Positions 1 to 9,083 of a stretch of 64,000 nt of DNA are shown here, one piece after another. The position numbers and the translations under genes were made by a program. The stretch's first letter is position 1. Every line of letters starts with the position of its first letter. The DNA is from an uncultured Roseobacter sp. (GTDB taxonomy: Bacteria > Pseudomonadota > Alphaproteobacteria > Rhodobacterales > Rhodobacteraceae): positions 186,001 to 250,000 of the forward strand of contig NZ_CANMDB010000001.1 of the NCBI RefSeq assembly GCF_947496515.1, written 5' to 3'. Under the pieces are notes generated by a model. That model saw only the letters and a program-made list of their open reading frames with translations, made no database searches and had not been told where the DNA came from.

Positions 1-1
1 C

Positions 2-1021
2 TACAAGGACCTGCCCATGACGCTCTACCACATCCAGTGGAAATTCCGTGACGAGATGCGTCCTCGGTTCGGCGTGATGCGGGGCCGCGAATTCCTGATG
101 AAGGACGGCTATAACTTCGATCTGACTAAGGAAGACGCGCTGCACGCCTACAACCGTCATCTGGTCAGCTACCTGCGCACCTACGAGCGTATGGGGCTGC
201 AGGCGATCCCGATGCGGGCGGACAGCGGCCCCATCGGCGGGGATGATACGCATGAATTCCTGGTGCTGGCGGAGACGGGCGAATCGGAGGTCTTCTACGA
301 CAGCGCCGTGACCGATCTGAGCTTCGGCGACCGCGAGATCGACTATGACGACGTGGCGCAATGCGCGGGCGTGTTGGAGGAGTTCACCTCCCGCTATGCC
401 CGCACCGATGAAACCCACGACCCTGCGCTTTTTGAGCAGGTGCCCGAGGAGCGCCGCAAGGTCGCCCGTGGCATCGAGGTGGGTCAGATCTTTTACTTCG
501 GCACCAAATACTCCGAACCCCTTGGGGCGACCGTGCAAGGTCCCGATGGCAAGCCCGTGCCCGTGCATATGGGCAGCCACGGCATCGGTGTGAGCCGTCT
601 GGTCGGCGCCATCATCGAGGCGAGCCACGATGACAAGGGCATCATCTGGCCCGAGGGTGTCACGCCCTTTCACTGCGGGATCGTCAACCTGAAACAGGGC
701 GATGCGGAAGCCGACGCGGCCTGCGACAGTCTCTACCGGAGCCTGACCGCTCTGGGGCTGGAGCCGCTCTACGATGACCGCAGCGAACGGGCAGGGGCGA
801 AGTTTGCCACGATGGATCTGATTGGCTTGCCCTGGCGCATCACCGTGGGGCCGCGGGGCCTCAAGAACGGCGTGGTGGAGCTGACCAGCCGCCGCACGGG
901 CGAGAGCGAGGAACTGCCGCCCGAAGAGGCGGTCAAGAAGGTAGCCGCGATCTACAGCGGCCATCACGGTGTCGAGCACGTGGAGATGATGGGCGGCCGC
1001 GCGTTCCACACCTATATCTGA
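2..1021 (+). CDS. proS: Prolyl-tRNA synthetase, C-terminal part (5' end outside window)
   Basis: This enzyme charges tRNA-Pro with proline in the cytoplasm. The reading frame is open from base 2, and the residues before the first in-window Met (YKDLP) belong to the same protein, so the gene starts upstream. Visible are the class II motif 2 region ([16 protein letters not shown]), motif 3 ([14 protein letters not shown]) and a C-terminal anticodon-binding domain ([15 protein letters not shown] onward). The protein ends shortly after that domain, with no zinc-binding extension. This matches the shorter alphaproteobacterial ProS type. A DUF2937 gene and the lol genes follow on the same strand. 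Identification is firm. Only the start is missing. Confidence 0.96.
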   Translation, partial: YKDLPMTLYHIQWKFRDEMRPRFGVMRGREFLMKDGYNFDLTKEDALHAYNRHLVSYLRTYERMGLQAIPMRADSGPIGGDDTHEFLVLAETGESEVFYDSAVTDLSFGDREIDYDDVAQCAGVLEEFTSRYARTDETHDPALFEQVPEERRKVARGIEVGQIFYFGTKYSEPLGATVQGPDGKPVPVHMGSHGIGVSRLVGAIIEASHDDKGIIWPEGVTPFHCGIVNLKQGDAEADAACDSLYRSLTALGLEPLYDDRSERAGAKFATMDLIGLPWRITVGPRGLKNGVVELTSRRTGESEELPPEEAVKKVAAIYSGHHGVEHVEMMGGRAFHTYI

Positions 1022-1090
1022 GCCTTTGCGCGGCGGCGCGGGGTTTGCTAAGCTGACGGTGCTGCCTTGGGGGCGACGAGGAGTTTCGCC

Positions 1091-1582
1091 ATGATCCTGC
1101 GCGCCATCACGCTGGCAGCGGGGCTGACAGGTGCTTTTGCAGCAGCCCAGTTCCCCAGCTTTTCGCAACAGTATCTGCAACGGCTGGGCGGTGCTGTGGA
1201 TGCGCTGCATCAGGTGGTGGCGGATTTCGACCGCTCCGCCGCAGCCGAAGGGCTCAGCCGCGATCAGGCGCTGGCTCAGCTTAAGGGCAGCGATTTTCTC
1301 GACCGCAGGCGCGCGGATATGGCCCGCAGCATCGCGCGGCACAGCCGGTTGCGCGCCGATCTGGCCGCGCTCAAGGGGCAGGGGCCGTTCATGCGCGCCA
1401 CCCGGATCACACACCTCAGCGACCGGGAGATCGCGCTGCGCACCTGGCAGGCCTTTGAGCCTGCGGTGCCGCTGACGACGGCGTCAGCTCTCTTTGCCAT
1501 CGGCGGCTTCGCGCTCGGCTGTTTTGGTGTCGGGCTGGCTGCGGCGGTGCTGCGCAGACCCCGGCGCAGACAGCCTGCTTGA
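1091..1582 (+). CDS. DUF2937 family membrane protein
   Basis: A 163-residue protein of unknown function. The ATG at 1091 is preferred over an in-frame upstream start because GAGGAG lies just before it and the protein then begins with a hydrophobic segment (ILRAITLAAGLTGAFAAA). A roughly 90-residue charged, probably periplasmic helical stretch follows, then a second membrane segment near residues 125-150 and a basic tail (RRPRRRQ). Two membrane helices flanking a helical loop fit the DUF2937 family, which often sits near proS and lol genes in Rhodobacterales. It lies between proS and the lipoprotein-release genes on the same strand. No function can be assigned from sequence. Confidence 0.72.
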   Translation: MILRAITLAAGLTGAFAAAQFPSFSQQYLQRLGGAVDALHQVVADFDRSAAAEGLSRDQALAQLKGSDFLDRRRADMARSIARHSRLRADLAALKGQGPFMRATRITHLSDREIALRTWQAFEPAVPLTTASALFAIGGFALGCFGVGLAAAVLRRPRRRQPA

Positions 1583-1636
1583 CCCTCCCCCGGCAAAGCA
1601 TCAGGTTGCGCGCAAGCCCACCGGACAGGATACCTC

Positions 1637-2923
1637 ATGGCTCAAGCGACCGCCCCTTTTGCCCCGTTCGAGTGGATGATCGCCTGGCGCTACCTGCGCG
1701 CGCGCCGCGCCGAAGGCGGTGTCAGCACCATGACCTGGATCAGCGTGATCGGCATTACGCTGGCGGTCTTTGCGCTGATCGCGACGCTGGCGGTCCGCTC
1801 GGGCTTTCGCGCGGAGTTCGTGGACACCATTCTGGGCGCCAATGCGCATGTCACGGTGTACTCTCTGGGCGAGGTGAGCCCGAACGGCCAGATCGACCGC
1901 TCCATCCCCGAATATGCGACCTGGGCGGAGGCGCTGGCCGCCGTGCCGGGCGTGACGCGCGCGGCTCCGCTGATCCGGGGGCAGGTCATGGCCGCCTACC
2001 AGGGCCGGAACGCGGGGGTCGAAGTGCTCGGGATCAGCGCCGACAACCTCGCTGGCCTGCCGCGTATCGCCGACCCGCAGACGGCGCAGGGCGACATCGG
2101 GGATTTTGCGAATGGCATCGCCCTCGGCTCCGGTGTGGCGCGCACGCTGGGGGTGGGTGTCGGAGACCGGATCCGCCTGATCTCCCCCGACGGGGTCAAG
2201 ACAGCCTTTGGCACCTCGCCGCGCATCAACGGCTATGACGTCACCTATATCTTCAGCGCCGGGCGCTATGACATCGACCAGACCCGCGCCTATCTGCCCT
2301 TCGAAGAGGCGCAATCCTACTTTAATCGCGAAGGGATAGCGGACGAAATTGAAGTGATGGTTGAGGAGCCGGAAGAGGTGAGGGCCTACACGCCGACGCT
2401 GTTGCAAGCTGCGGGGGATCGCGCGCAGGTCTGGACCTGGCAGGACGCCTCGGGCGGATTTCTGCGCGCGCTGGAGGTGGAGGACAACGTGATGTTCATC
2501 ATCCTCTCCATTCTGGTGCTGATTGCCGCGATGAACATCGTCTCTGGCCTGATCATGCTGGTCAAGAACAAGGGGCGCGACATCGGCATCCTGCGCACCA
2601 TGGGGCTGAGCCAGGGATCCGTCATGCGGGTGTTTTTCATCTGCGGCGCGGCCACCGGGCTGATCGGCACGCTGTTGGGGGTGATCCTCGGCGCGCTCTT
2701 CGCGCTTTATATCGACCCCATTTTTGCCTTTGTGAATGTGGCCATGGGCGGTGGCGTCTGGGATCCGTCGATCCGCGGGATCTACGCGCTGCCCGCAGAG
2801 CTGCATCTGCGCGACGTGCTGGCCGCCGTTGGCCTGTCACTGGGCCTGTCTTTCATCGTGACGATCTTTCCGGCCCGGCGCGCGGCACGTCTGAACCCGG
2901 TGGAGGCGCTGCGCTATGAGTGA
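1637..2923 (+). CDS. lolC: Lipoprotein-releasing ABC transporter permease (LolC/LolE type)
   Basis: Inner-membrane permease of the Lol system, which extracts lipoproteins from the outer leaflet of the inner membrane and passes them to a periplasmic carrier. The 428-residue protein has the family layout. There is a first membrane helix near residues 28-50 after the FEWMIAWRYLRARR motif, a large periplasmic MacB-type domain, then three helices in a C-terminal FtsX domain (MNIVSGLIMLVKNKGRDIGILRTMG, ending ARLNPVEALRYE). The stop overlaps the start of the next gene, lolD, by 8 bases, so translation is probably coupled. Only one permease gene is present. Alphaproteobacteria commonly use one LolC/E-like permease as a homodimer. 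Confidence 0.93.
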   Translation: MAQATAPFAPFEWMIAWRYLRARRAEGGVSTMTWISVIGITLAVFALIATLAVRSGFRAEFVDTILGANAHVTVYSLGEVSPNGQIDRSIPEYATWAEALAAVPGVTRAAPLIRGQVMAAYQGRNAGVEVLGISADNLAGLPRIADPQTAQGDIGDFANGIALGSGVARTLGVGVGDRIRLISPDGVKTAFGTSPRINGYDVTYIFSAGRYDIDQTRAYLPFEEAQSYFNREGIADEIEVMVEEPEEVRAYTPTLLQAAGDRAQVWTWQDASGGFLRALEVEDNVMFIILSILVLIAAMNIVSGLIMLVKNKGRDIGILRTMGLSQGSVMRVFFICGAATGLIGTLLGVILGALFALYIDPIFAFVNVAMGGGVWDPSIRGIYALPAELHLRDVLAAVGLSLGLSFIVTIFPARRAARLNPVEALRYE

Positions 2924-3599
2924 GCCGGTGCTGCAGCTCAGCGGGATTGCCAAGTCCTACAACCGTGGCACGCCCGGAGAAGTCACCGTGTTGCAGGGCA
3001 TTGACCTGCAAATCGCAGCGGGCGAGATCGTGGCGCTGGTCGCCCCCTCGGGTGCAGGCAAATCCACGTTGCTGCATATCGCGGGGCTGCTGGACCGGGC
3101 GGATGCCGGGCGTGTCGCGATGGGCGGCACCGACATGACCGATCTGGGGGACGGAAAGCGCACTGCGGCGCGGCGCACGGACGTGGGCTTTGTCTACCAG
3201 TTTCACCACTTGCTGCCCGAGTTCTCTGCGATGGAAAACATCCTGTTGCCGCAGCTGGCCAATGGTGTGGCCCGTCGCACGGCGGAGACGCGGGCCCGCA
3301 GCCTTTTGTCCGATGTGGGGCTGGAGGCCCGGGCCGAGCACCGGCCTGCGGCCATGTCCGGTGGCGAGCAACAGCGGGTCGCCTTTTGCCGGGCACTTGC
3401 CAACCAGCCGCGTCTGCTGCTCGCCGATGAGCCCACCGGCAACCTGGATCCGGCAACCTCTGATCAGGTCTTCGCGGCGCTGATGGGGCTGGCACGGGGC
3501 ACCGGGCTATCGGCGCTGATCGCCACGCATAACATGGATCTCGCCGCCCGCATGGATCGCCAGATCCGGCTGGAGGCGGGCCGCCTGATCGCTGCATGA
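2916..3599 (+). CDS. lolD: Lipoprotein-releasing ABC transporter ATP-binding protein LolD
   Basis: ATPase subunit that powers lipoprotein release. The 227-residue protein shows a Walker A motif (APSGAGKST, with Ala at the first Gly position), the Q-loop, the signature MSGGEQQRVA, Walker B LLLADEPTGNLD and the switch His in ATHNMDLA. Length and motif order match LolD/MacB-type ATPases. Its ATG lies inside the end of the permease gene (8-base overlap), which is strong evidence that the two form one complex and one transcript. The Ala at the start of Walker A is conservative and should not prevent nucleotide binding. Confidence 0.94.
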   Translation: MSEPVLQLSGIAKSYNRGTPGEVTVLQGIDLQIAAGEIVALVAPSGAGKSTLLHIAGLLDRADAGRVAMGGTDMTDLGDGKRTAARRTDVGFVYQFHHLLPEFSAMENILLPQLANGVARRTAETRARSLLSDVGLEARAEHRPAAMSGGEQQRVAFCRALANQPRLLLADEPTGNLDPATSDQVFAALMGLARGTGLSALIATHNMDLAARMDRQIRLEAGRLIAA

Positions 3600-3663
3600 T
3601 GCTTGACGCCGCGACCGCGTTGCGTCCAACCTGAGCGGCAAAAGATCATTGCGGGACAAAGAG

Positions 3664-4650
3664 ATGAGCCATCATACCCTGGATGAGATCGAGGCGCTGA
3701 CGCGTCGGGCGCTGTTGGCCCAAGGGGCTGCCCCCCCGGCGGCCAAGGCTGTCGCACGGGCGGTGCGGGACGCCGAGGGGCATGGCAACAAGATCTGCGG
3801 TCTCTACTACGTGGAAAGCTACTGCCTGCAGCTGCAGAGCGGTCGGGTGCTGGGAGACGTCACGCCGCGGGTGTCCACGCGGCGCGCCGGTGCGATCCAC
3901 GTGGATGCAGGCTTTGGCTTTGCGCAACCGGCCTTTGACGCGGGGCTCGGGCTGGCGTTGGAGGCCGCGCAGCAGAACGGAACTGCCAGTCTCGCGGTTG
4001 CCCACGCCCACACCTGTACGTCGCTCGGCTATTTCACGGAACAGATCGCGCGCGAAGGCTGCATCGGTCTGGGCTTTACCAACGCATCGCCGATCGTCGC
4101 GCCTCCCGGGGGCAAGACCCGGGTGATCGGTACCAACCCCATCGCCTTTTCCGTCCCGGACGGTGCCGGGGGGCTTGCCATGCATGTGGATCAGTCGACC
4201 AGCACGGTGGCACTGGGGAAGATCACCATGGCCAAGGCTCTGGGTCAGCAGATCCCGCCGGGCTGGGCTGTGGACAAGGACGGAGCCCCCACCACCGACC
4301 CCGAGGCGGCACTGTCGGGTGCCTTGGTGTCAGTGGGCGGCTACAAGGGCTGGGGCTTTGGCCTGATGGCAGAGATCCTGGCGGCTGGCATGACGGGCTC
4401 GGCGCTCTCGCGGGATGTGCGTCCGCTCAAGACACCGGACGGGCCGCACCACGATCTGGGCCAGTTCTACCTGTTGATCGACCCCGGTACAGCGCCTGAG
4501 TTCGCCCGCAGGATGGAGAGCCTGGCCCAATCGGTCGCGCTGGATCCCGGTGCGCGGCTGCCGGGACAGAACCGGACCATGGCCGAGACGGTGGAGGTGG
4601 ATCCGCGCACCTGGTCCCGGCTGCAGGAGCTGGCAGAGGCGGAGGGGTGA
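3664..4650 (+). CDS. Ldh family oxidoreductase (malate/L-lactate dehydrogenase type 2)
   Basis: NAD(P)-dependent dehydrogenase of the Ldh_2 fold, which oxidises 2-hydroxyacids such as malate, lactate, sulfolactate or ureidoglycolate. These cannot be separated by sequence alone. The roughly 328-residue protein has the family features: an N-terminal helical domain, the AHAHTCTSLGYF region with the catalytic His, the segment GGKTRVIGTNPIAFSVP, and the late motif GGYKGWGFGLMAEILA. The ATG at 3664 is chosen over an upstream TTG. It stands alone after lolD, and the next gene is convergent. A roseobacter would plausibly use it on sulfonates or organic acids, but that is a guess. Confidence 0.85.
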   Translation: MSHHTLDEIEALTRRALLAQGAAPPAAKAVARAVRDAEGHGNKICGLYYVESYCLQLQSGRVLGDVTPRVSTRRAGAIHVDAGFGFAQPAFDAGLGLALEAAQQNGTASLAVAHAHTCTSLGYFTEQIAREGCIGLGFTNASPIVAPPGGKTRVIGTNPIAFSVPDGAGGLAMHVDQSTSTVALGKITMAKALGQQIPPGWAVDKDGAPTTDPEAALSGALVSVGGYKGWGFGLMAEILAAGMTGSALSRDVRPLKTPDGPHHDLGQFYLLIDPGTAPEFARRMESLAQSVALDPGARLPGQNRTMAETVEVDPRTWSRLQELAEAEG

Positions 4651-4678
4651 CGCGCCGGGCGGGGCGACGGCCTCCGGC

Positions 4679-5113
4679 CTAGACTTTCTGAGCGACGAAA
4701 ACGCCTGCCGCCATCAGCCCGATCCCCAGGGCACGGCTGGCGTCGAAAGGGGCGAGCCGCGCGCCAAAGAGGCCAAAATGGTCAATGAGTGCCGCACTGA
4801 TCAACTGGCCCAGAAGCACGAAAAACACTGCGTTTCCAACACCAAAGCGGGGTGCCACGAAGGTGATCGACAAGACATAGAAGGCGATGAGCACGCCTGC
4901 GAACAACAGGTGCTTTGGCGCGGCCGTCACCTTGCCGAGCGCGTGAAACCCGGTCGCCAGCATCACGACCGCGCAGCTGAGAAAGGCCACCGCAAAGAGC
5001 ACCGTGGCTGCAACCGCCGGCGAGCCGATGCGGGCGCCAAGGGCGGCGTTGAGGGCTGCCAGCACCGGGATGCCGATCCCGGCCAGCAACATCGTCAGGG
5101 CGTAAGGGGCCAT
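4679..5113 (-). CDS. DMT-family transporter, YdcZ/DUF606 type
   Basis: A small integral membrane protein of 144 residues with about five hydrophobic segments covering nearly all of its length. These include an N-terminal helix (ALTMLLAGIGIPVLAALNAAL) and a C-terminal one (LGIGLMAAGVFVAQKV). This length and the early PxxxxxNAxLG pattern are typical of the YdcZ (DUF606) half-size members of the drug/metabolite transporter superfamily, which probably work as dimers. The substrate is unknown. It is convergent with the Ldh gene and divergent from the cytochrome c gene that follows. Confidence 0.82.
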   Translation of the reverse strand: MAPYALTMLLAGIGIPVLAALNAALGARIGSPAVAATVLFAVAFLSCAVVMLATGFHALGKVTAAPKHLLFAGVLIAFYVLSITFVAPRFGVGNAVFFVLLGQLISAALIDHFGLFGARLAPFDASRALGIGLMAAGVFVAQKV

Positions 5114-5216
5114 TCATACCTCTGGTCTATTGTGCCTGCAGCGTGACCATGACGGGCGCGCCGCCCTCCTGCAAGCGGGATCGGGCGCGGTGGTTCAGTA
5201 TGAGACGGGGAAGGCG

Positions 5217-5630
5217 ATGGCGGGCCGGGTCTGTGTGATGTTTCTGGCGATTGCGCTGGCGCTCGCTGCCTGTGGCCGGGGCGAACGGTCGCTCACGGCT
5301 GAGGGTGCGGCGCTCTACCTGGGCAATTGCGCCGTCTGTCACGGCGGCGATGCCAGCGGGGGCGGCGGTGCGAGTGTGCCGGGCCTGAGCAAGACGCCGC
5401 CTGATTTGCGCGTGCTTGCCCTCAACGCGGGCGGCACCTTTCCCGCGCGGGAGGTGCTGGCGGTGCTGAATGGCTATCACAAGGGCGGCCAGCCCGGACG
5501 CCGGATGGCCGGGTTTCAGAGTCTGGAAAGTGAGCGGCGGCGGCGGATCAAGATCGGCGATGTGCGGCTCCGACCATCCGAGCCGATGGCAGCGCTTTTG
5601 CTATATCTCGACAGTCAGCAGATCCGGTAA
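5217..5630 (+). CDS. Lipoprotein cytochrome c, single heme
   Basis: A 137-residue periplasmic electron carrier. The ATG at 5217 follows a good ribosome site (GGGGAAGG) and gives a lipoprotein signal with lipobox LALAAC (Cys19), so the protein is probably lipid-anchored. Heme c attachment is shown by CAVCH (Cys38, Cys41, His42) within GNCAVCHGGDASGGGG. A Met in GRRMAGF is a candidate sixth ligand. The pattern is that of class I cytochromes such as those feeding terminal oxidases or dehydrogenases. No partner oxidoreductase is adjacent, so the donor and acceptor are unknown. Confidence 0.85.
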   Translation: MAGRVCVMFLAIALALAACGRGERSLTAEGAALYLGNCAVCHGGDASGGGGASVPGLSKTPPDLRVLALNAGGTFPAREVLAVLNGYHKGGQPGRRMAGFQSLESERRRRIKIGDVRLRPSEPMAALLLYLDSQQIR

Positions 5631-5696
5631 GGCGGGGCTGGCGTCTCATTTCGTTTTAGAAAAAATACTATATATCATGTACATAGGTATGATTCG

Positions 5697-6386
5697 TCAC
5701 TGGCAGATGCCATCAATCTCGACGCCCTCCCAGGGCAGCCCGACGGCGAACTCACGGGTTTGCGGCAGCTCCGAGACGGGCATCGCCTGAGAGATCAGCG
5801 CGTGCAGCCGCGCGGTTCGCGGCGCCTGAGGGTCGAGTGCGCGACAACAGACATACTCCTCCATGATCGCCCCCTGCTGCTCAAAGCCGAAATCGCCAAA
5901 GACAGGTTCTGTCTCCAGATCGAACAAATACGGATCGCCCGCGCCCCGGTGCTCGAACGCGGCGCGCAGTGGCGTGTAGCCGGTAACCTTGCGGTTTTGC
6001 CATTGCCAGACGTGCACCAGTTCATGCGCGAAAAGCATCGCTGCGATCAGCCCGATCTGGTCGGGGTAGTCGGGCAGATAGTCATCCAGATACCAGTCGC
6101 GGTCAAAATAGACGCGATTCCAGACGGTTACAGCCGCAGGTTTCGATGTGACCACCGCGTCGGTGATCGGAGGCAGGATGCGCTCGCGGCAGGTGGTGCG
6201 GGGGCGGGCCGGGCGCTGAAAGGTGACGGCGCGGGTCGGTGCCCCATCCAAAAGTCGCACCCGGGACACATCGAGCGTGCCCCCGTGGATGGTCCGGGCA
6301 AAGGCGGTCTCGGTCGGCGTCAGGGGGCGGCCGCAGCCTGCCAGCCCCATCGTCGCCACGAGCAGAAAGAGCAGTGTTCGACACAT
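5697..6386 (-). CDS. Putative lipoprotein with HExxH metallopeptidase-like motif
   Basis: A 229-residue exported protein. The chosen ATG gives a lipoprotein signal MCRTLLFLLVATMGLAGC (lipid-modified Cys18). The open frame continues upstream, but that extension runs through a repeat-bearing intergenic region and does not look coding. Residues 121-125 read HELVH, the zinc-binding HExxH signature, in a hydrophobic setting (AAMLFAHELVHVWQWQ) as in small periplasmic zinc proteases. A possible third ligand is a downstream Glu in the MEEYVCC region. The substrate is unknown, and it may be a degenerate protease acting only as a structural protein. It is convergent with the cytochrome c gene. Confidence 0.72.
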   Translation of the reverse strand: MCRTLLFLLVATMGLAGCGRPLTPTETAFARTIHGGTLDVSRVRLLDGAPTRAVTFQRPARPRTTCRERILPPITDAVVTSKPAAVTVWNRVYFDRDWYLDDYLPDYPDQIGLIAAMLFAHELVHVWQWQNRKVTGYTPLRAAFEHRGAGDPYLFDLETEPVFGDFGFEQQGAIMEEYVCCRALDPQAPRTARLHALISQAMPVSELPQTREFAVGLPWEGVEIDGICQ

Positions 6387-6762
6387 ACCCCTAGGGAGCC
6401 CGAAAGCGACACCGGGATCAAGTCGAAATCGTCCGCGCCGCGGGGTGAGCGACAGGTTACCGCACCGATCGCGCAACGGTGGTAAGGGCGCGCCCAGCGC
6501 CCTTGACCCCGGGCCCGGCAGAGCCAGTGTTTCAAGGCCCGGCGCGCATCGGTATCGTGTCGGTAACACGTCGGTATTGCGTCGGTGCGCGGGTCGGTCT
6601 TCCCCCGGAACCGCCTGTTTCGTCACCGGATGGCAAGATGTCTTAAGGCTTTCTGCGCCCCGGCGGACGCTGCCCGGCGCAAAGATCGGTTCCCACGGGC
6701 GCGGCACTGCGCTAGGCATTCGGGGCGCGGTGGCCCCGTCGTCCGGACCGCAAGGAGTGCCG
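6387..6762. other. Divergent intergenic region with 11-bp tandem repeat
   Basis: This 376-bp stretch separates the divergent lipoprotein gene and the unknown gene starting at 6763. It should hold both promoters, though none stands out clearly. Its only conspicuous content is the four-unit 11-bp tandem repeat at 6550-6593, described separately. Open frames crossing the region on both strands are extensions of the flanking genes and look non-coding. Confidence 0.6.
6550..6593. repeat. 11-bp tandem repeat (4 units), copy 1
   Basis: Four head-to-tail 11-base units starting with CGGT: CGGTATCGTGT, CGGTAACACGT, CGGTATTGCGT and a terminal variant CGGTGCGCGGG. The same arrangement, including the variant last unit CGGTGCGCGG, recurs at 44737-44780. 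The 11-base period is close to one DNA helical turn, so a repeated protein contact on one face is possible. Function is unknown. Confidence 0.75.
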
Positions 6763-7578
6763 ATGATCATTGACGTGCAGTTTGAGCAGGTGAAGTTTCA
6801 CATTGGCGCACCCTGTCTTGCCGCAAATCTGGTCAAACGTGCCTCGGATCTGCCCGAGATCGGCGGCGATGGTGATCTGCATGTGCTGCCCACCGACAAA
6901 TACCGCCAGCATCTCAGATCCTTCGTCAATACCGGTGAGGAGAACTTCAACCTCACGCTGGCGGAGCGGCGCAAGCAGGACAAGTTTCGCGCCAGGCTGG
7001 GACAGTACAAATACCTCAGCGCCAGCCAGCACGTGATGTTATCGCATGCGAAATCGACGATCCGCGACGGGATCATCCTGCCGGGCGCCGAGGCGCGGGT
7101 GGAGCGGCTGGCGTCGGCCTTTCAGAAAAGCCCGCTGGAGCTGCATCTGACGATCACCGGGCTGACGCGCTATCTGCACAGCCTGCACGCCGCCCACAGA
7201 TCCGGCAGCCTGTCTGAATACGTGTCGGGCAGTATCCCCAGCTGGTCCGAGGCGGTGCGGCGGATCCGCGAGGCGTCGGAGGCTTTTCGTCTGGTGGTGT
7301 GGGATTTCTCGGACCCGGCGCGGGTGGCCCTGCCCTTTACCATGACCCTGCTGCACGCCCGGGAGGCGTGGCGCGGCGCGATCACCAGACCGGTGGATCA
7401 GATCGTCCTGCAGGAAGATACGCTGGAGCGGATGTTCGTACGCGAGCGGTTCAGTGCCGAGCTGACAGGCCTGCTACAAAGCCGGTACGCACAGGATCTG
7501 GAAGAGATCGCGCAGTTGGAAAATACGGTCTTGATCGGCGGCGCGACGGCGGATCAGATGATGGCGTCCGCTGAATGA
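6763..7578 (+). CDS. Conserved hypothetical protein (possibly a divergent sulfotransferase-like protein)
   Basis: A 271-residue soluble protein that I do not firmly recognise. The ATG at 6763 is preceded by AAGGAG at good spacing. The N-terminus (VQFEQVKFHIGAP) resembles the first strand and loop of roseobacter sulfotransferase-like proteins (HIGAHxTGTT). The P-loop residues are not conserved, so catalysis with PAPS is unlikely. A later stretch (WSEAVRRIREASEAFRLVVW) also recalls those proteins. There is no signal peptide or membrane segment. It is a lone gene followed by about 300 bp without a gene. The sulfotransferase link is inference only. A structure prediction would be the deciding test. 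Confidence 0.68.
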   Translation: MIIDVQFEQVKFHIGAPCLAANLVKRASDLPEIGGDGDLHVLPTDKYRQHLRSFVNTGEENFNLTLAERRKQDKFRARLGQYKYLSASQHVMLSHAKSTIRDGIILPGAEARVERLASAFQKSPLELHLTITGLTRYLHSLHAAHRSGSLSEYVSGSIPSWSEAVRRIREASEAFRLVVWDFSDPARVALPFTMTLLHAREAWRGAITRPVDQIVLQEDTLERMFVRERFSAELTGLLQSRYAQDLEEIAQLENTVLIGGATADQMMASAE

Positions 7579-7877
7579 GGCGGGTCTGCGCCACCCGGTG
7601 CACGGGGCTGTCTTTGACAACCCGTGCCGCGCGCAGGTGAAGATGCCGTAGGGTCGCCTCCGGAGATTTTGATGCGCCATCATTTCCGGTTGCGATCTGT
7701 CGCGATTCATGACGTATCGGTCACGCCAGTCGTGAGGGTTGCCTTCCGTGCGTCGTGCCAACGCCGCAGGAATGAGGATCTGGGCCGGCGATCTTCCGGC
7801 GGTGTCACAGCGGATGGGATACGTTGGCGGCACCTTGGGCCCCGTCCGGGATGCGGGCGTGCCGTGCTTTGATGTCG
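7579..7877. other. Intergenic stretch, nothing recognised
   Basis: A 299-bp convergent spacer between the unknown gene ending at 7578 and the PhnM-like gene ending at 7878. Short frames exist, but none has a ribosome site and convincing composition. I see no clear terminator hairpin with a T-tract. Confidence 0.5.
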
Positions 7878-9083
7878 TTAGCCCGCGGGCATCCCCCGGT
7901 AGGCGCAGCGGCCAGCCACCCATGTGCCCAGGATTGACGGCACCGCATCCTCGGGCCAGTCCACCAGCACGAGATCCGCGCGCTTGCCCACAGCGATCTC
8001 GCCCCGGTCCAGCAGATTCATGGCGCGGGCGGGTCCGGCAGAGACGAGCGACCAGAGCGCGTGCCTCTCCGCGCGACGCTCCGCTGCGAGCCGGGCGATG
8101 GCGGCCAGCATGGCGGGGTAGAAGTAGTCCGACGCCAGCGCATCGCAGAGCCCGTCTTCGACCATGTCGCCTGCGTTCAACGATCCGATGTGACTGCCGC
8201 CGCGGGCCGCATTGGGCGCGCCGAAGATGATCGGCTCTGCGTTTGCCCGGGCGGCGTCCACGGCCTCCCGCACCATGGGGAATTCGGCAACATTCGCGCC
8301 CAGGTTGCGGAAATACGCCCGGGTCTCGGCGCGGGTGTCGTCGTGGCTGAGCATCGGCGCGCCCGCGGTGCGACCCATCTCTGCCACTTTGGCGATGGTT
8401 TGCGGCACCTCGCTGCGCCTCTCCCAGACCTGACCGAGCAGGGTGATGTAGTCATCCACGCTGAGACCTGCGCGGTGCGCCTTTGTGCGCACGCGGGCCG
8501 TCATGCGCGCATCCGTCAACGATGCGGTGGGAAAGTCTGGCGACAGCTCAAAGCCTCGCTGCTGCACCGTCACATCGTAGGCGCGCATTGTCATGGAGGT
8601 GTGGTCGTTGAAGGCCAGCGATGGCAGCAGCGGGCCGCCGAGCGCCCAGTCGATCACCTCCAGCGCCTCGAAGGCAAAGGTCTCCCACCGCAGCTGCACG
8701 CGGTTCTCCACCGTGAGGCGGGGGGCCAGATCGCGCATCGTCTGCATCAACGCGCGGCCGTGCGATGCCTCGCGCAGGCCGGGCTCCCACCCGAGGGTGA
8801 TGGCGTGGTAGGCGGTGGCGATGCCATTGGCGGCAAGCTGGCGGTCGGTGTCGATGACGGCGGTATCGGTGGGAAAGAAGACCCCGGGCCGGGGCATCAG
8901 CTGACGTTCGAACGCATCACCGTGCACGTCGATGAGGGCCGGCGCCAGGATCAGGCCGCGCGCGTCGATCACGGTGCCCTGGGGCGGTCCGCCGATCTGT
9001 GCGATCTGACCGTCGCTGACGGTGACGGTGGTTCGGGCGATTTCATGGGGCAGATAGACCTGCGCGCCGTCGAATGTGAACAT
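7878..9083 (-). CDS. phnM: PhnM-like alpha-D-ribose 1-methylphosphonate 5-triphosphate diphosphatase
   Basis: Amidohydrolase-superfamily enzyme. In the C-P lyase pathway PhnM removes pyrophosphate from ribose-1-methylphosphonate triphosphate. The 401-residue protein starts MFTFDGAQVYLPHEI. It has the PhnM-type metal site LIDVHGDAFERQ (instead of the usual HxH), then SLAFNDHTSM, MLSHDDTRAET, and a late GSLNAGDMVEDGLCDALASDYF segment, ending in a standard GKRADLVLVDW strand. No other phn gene is within the window. Either the pathway genes lie elsewhere or this is a solitary paralogue with another substrate. The family call is confident and the exact substrate is less so. Confidence 0.85.
   Translation of the reverse strand: MFTFDGAQVYLPHEIARTTVTVSDGQIAQIGGPPQGTVIDARGLILAPALIDVHGDAFERQLMPRPGVFFPTDTAVIDTDRQLAANGIATAYHAITLGWEPGLREASHGRALMQTMRDLAPRLTVENRVQLRWETFAFEALEVIDWALGGPLLPSLAFNDHTSMTMRAYDVTVQQRGFELSPDFPTASLTDARMTARVRTKAHRAGLSVDDYITLLGQVWERRSEVPQTIAKVAEMGRTAGAPMLSHDDTRAETRAYFRNLGANVAEFPMVREAVDAARANAEPIIFGAPNAARGGSHIGSLNAGDMVEDGLCDALASDYFYPAMLAAIARLAAERRAERHALWSLVSAGPARAMNLLDRGEIAVGKRADLVLVDWPEDAVPSILGTWVAGRCAYRGMPAG

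Noticed and set aside
1601-2806. Minus-strand frame opposite the LolC/E-type permease
   Set aside because: It is a shadow of the permease gene, with no start signal or recognisable motif.
6550-6593. 11-bp tandem repeats as a CRISPR array or replication iterons
   Set aside because: The units are contiguous without spacers, so this is not CRISPR. There is no replication gene or DnaA-type cluster nearby.
6223-6762. Upstream in-frame extension of the gene starting at 6763
   Set aside because: It passes through the 11-bp repeat and over the divergent lipoprotein gene. AAGGAG places the start at 6763.
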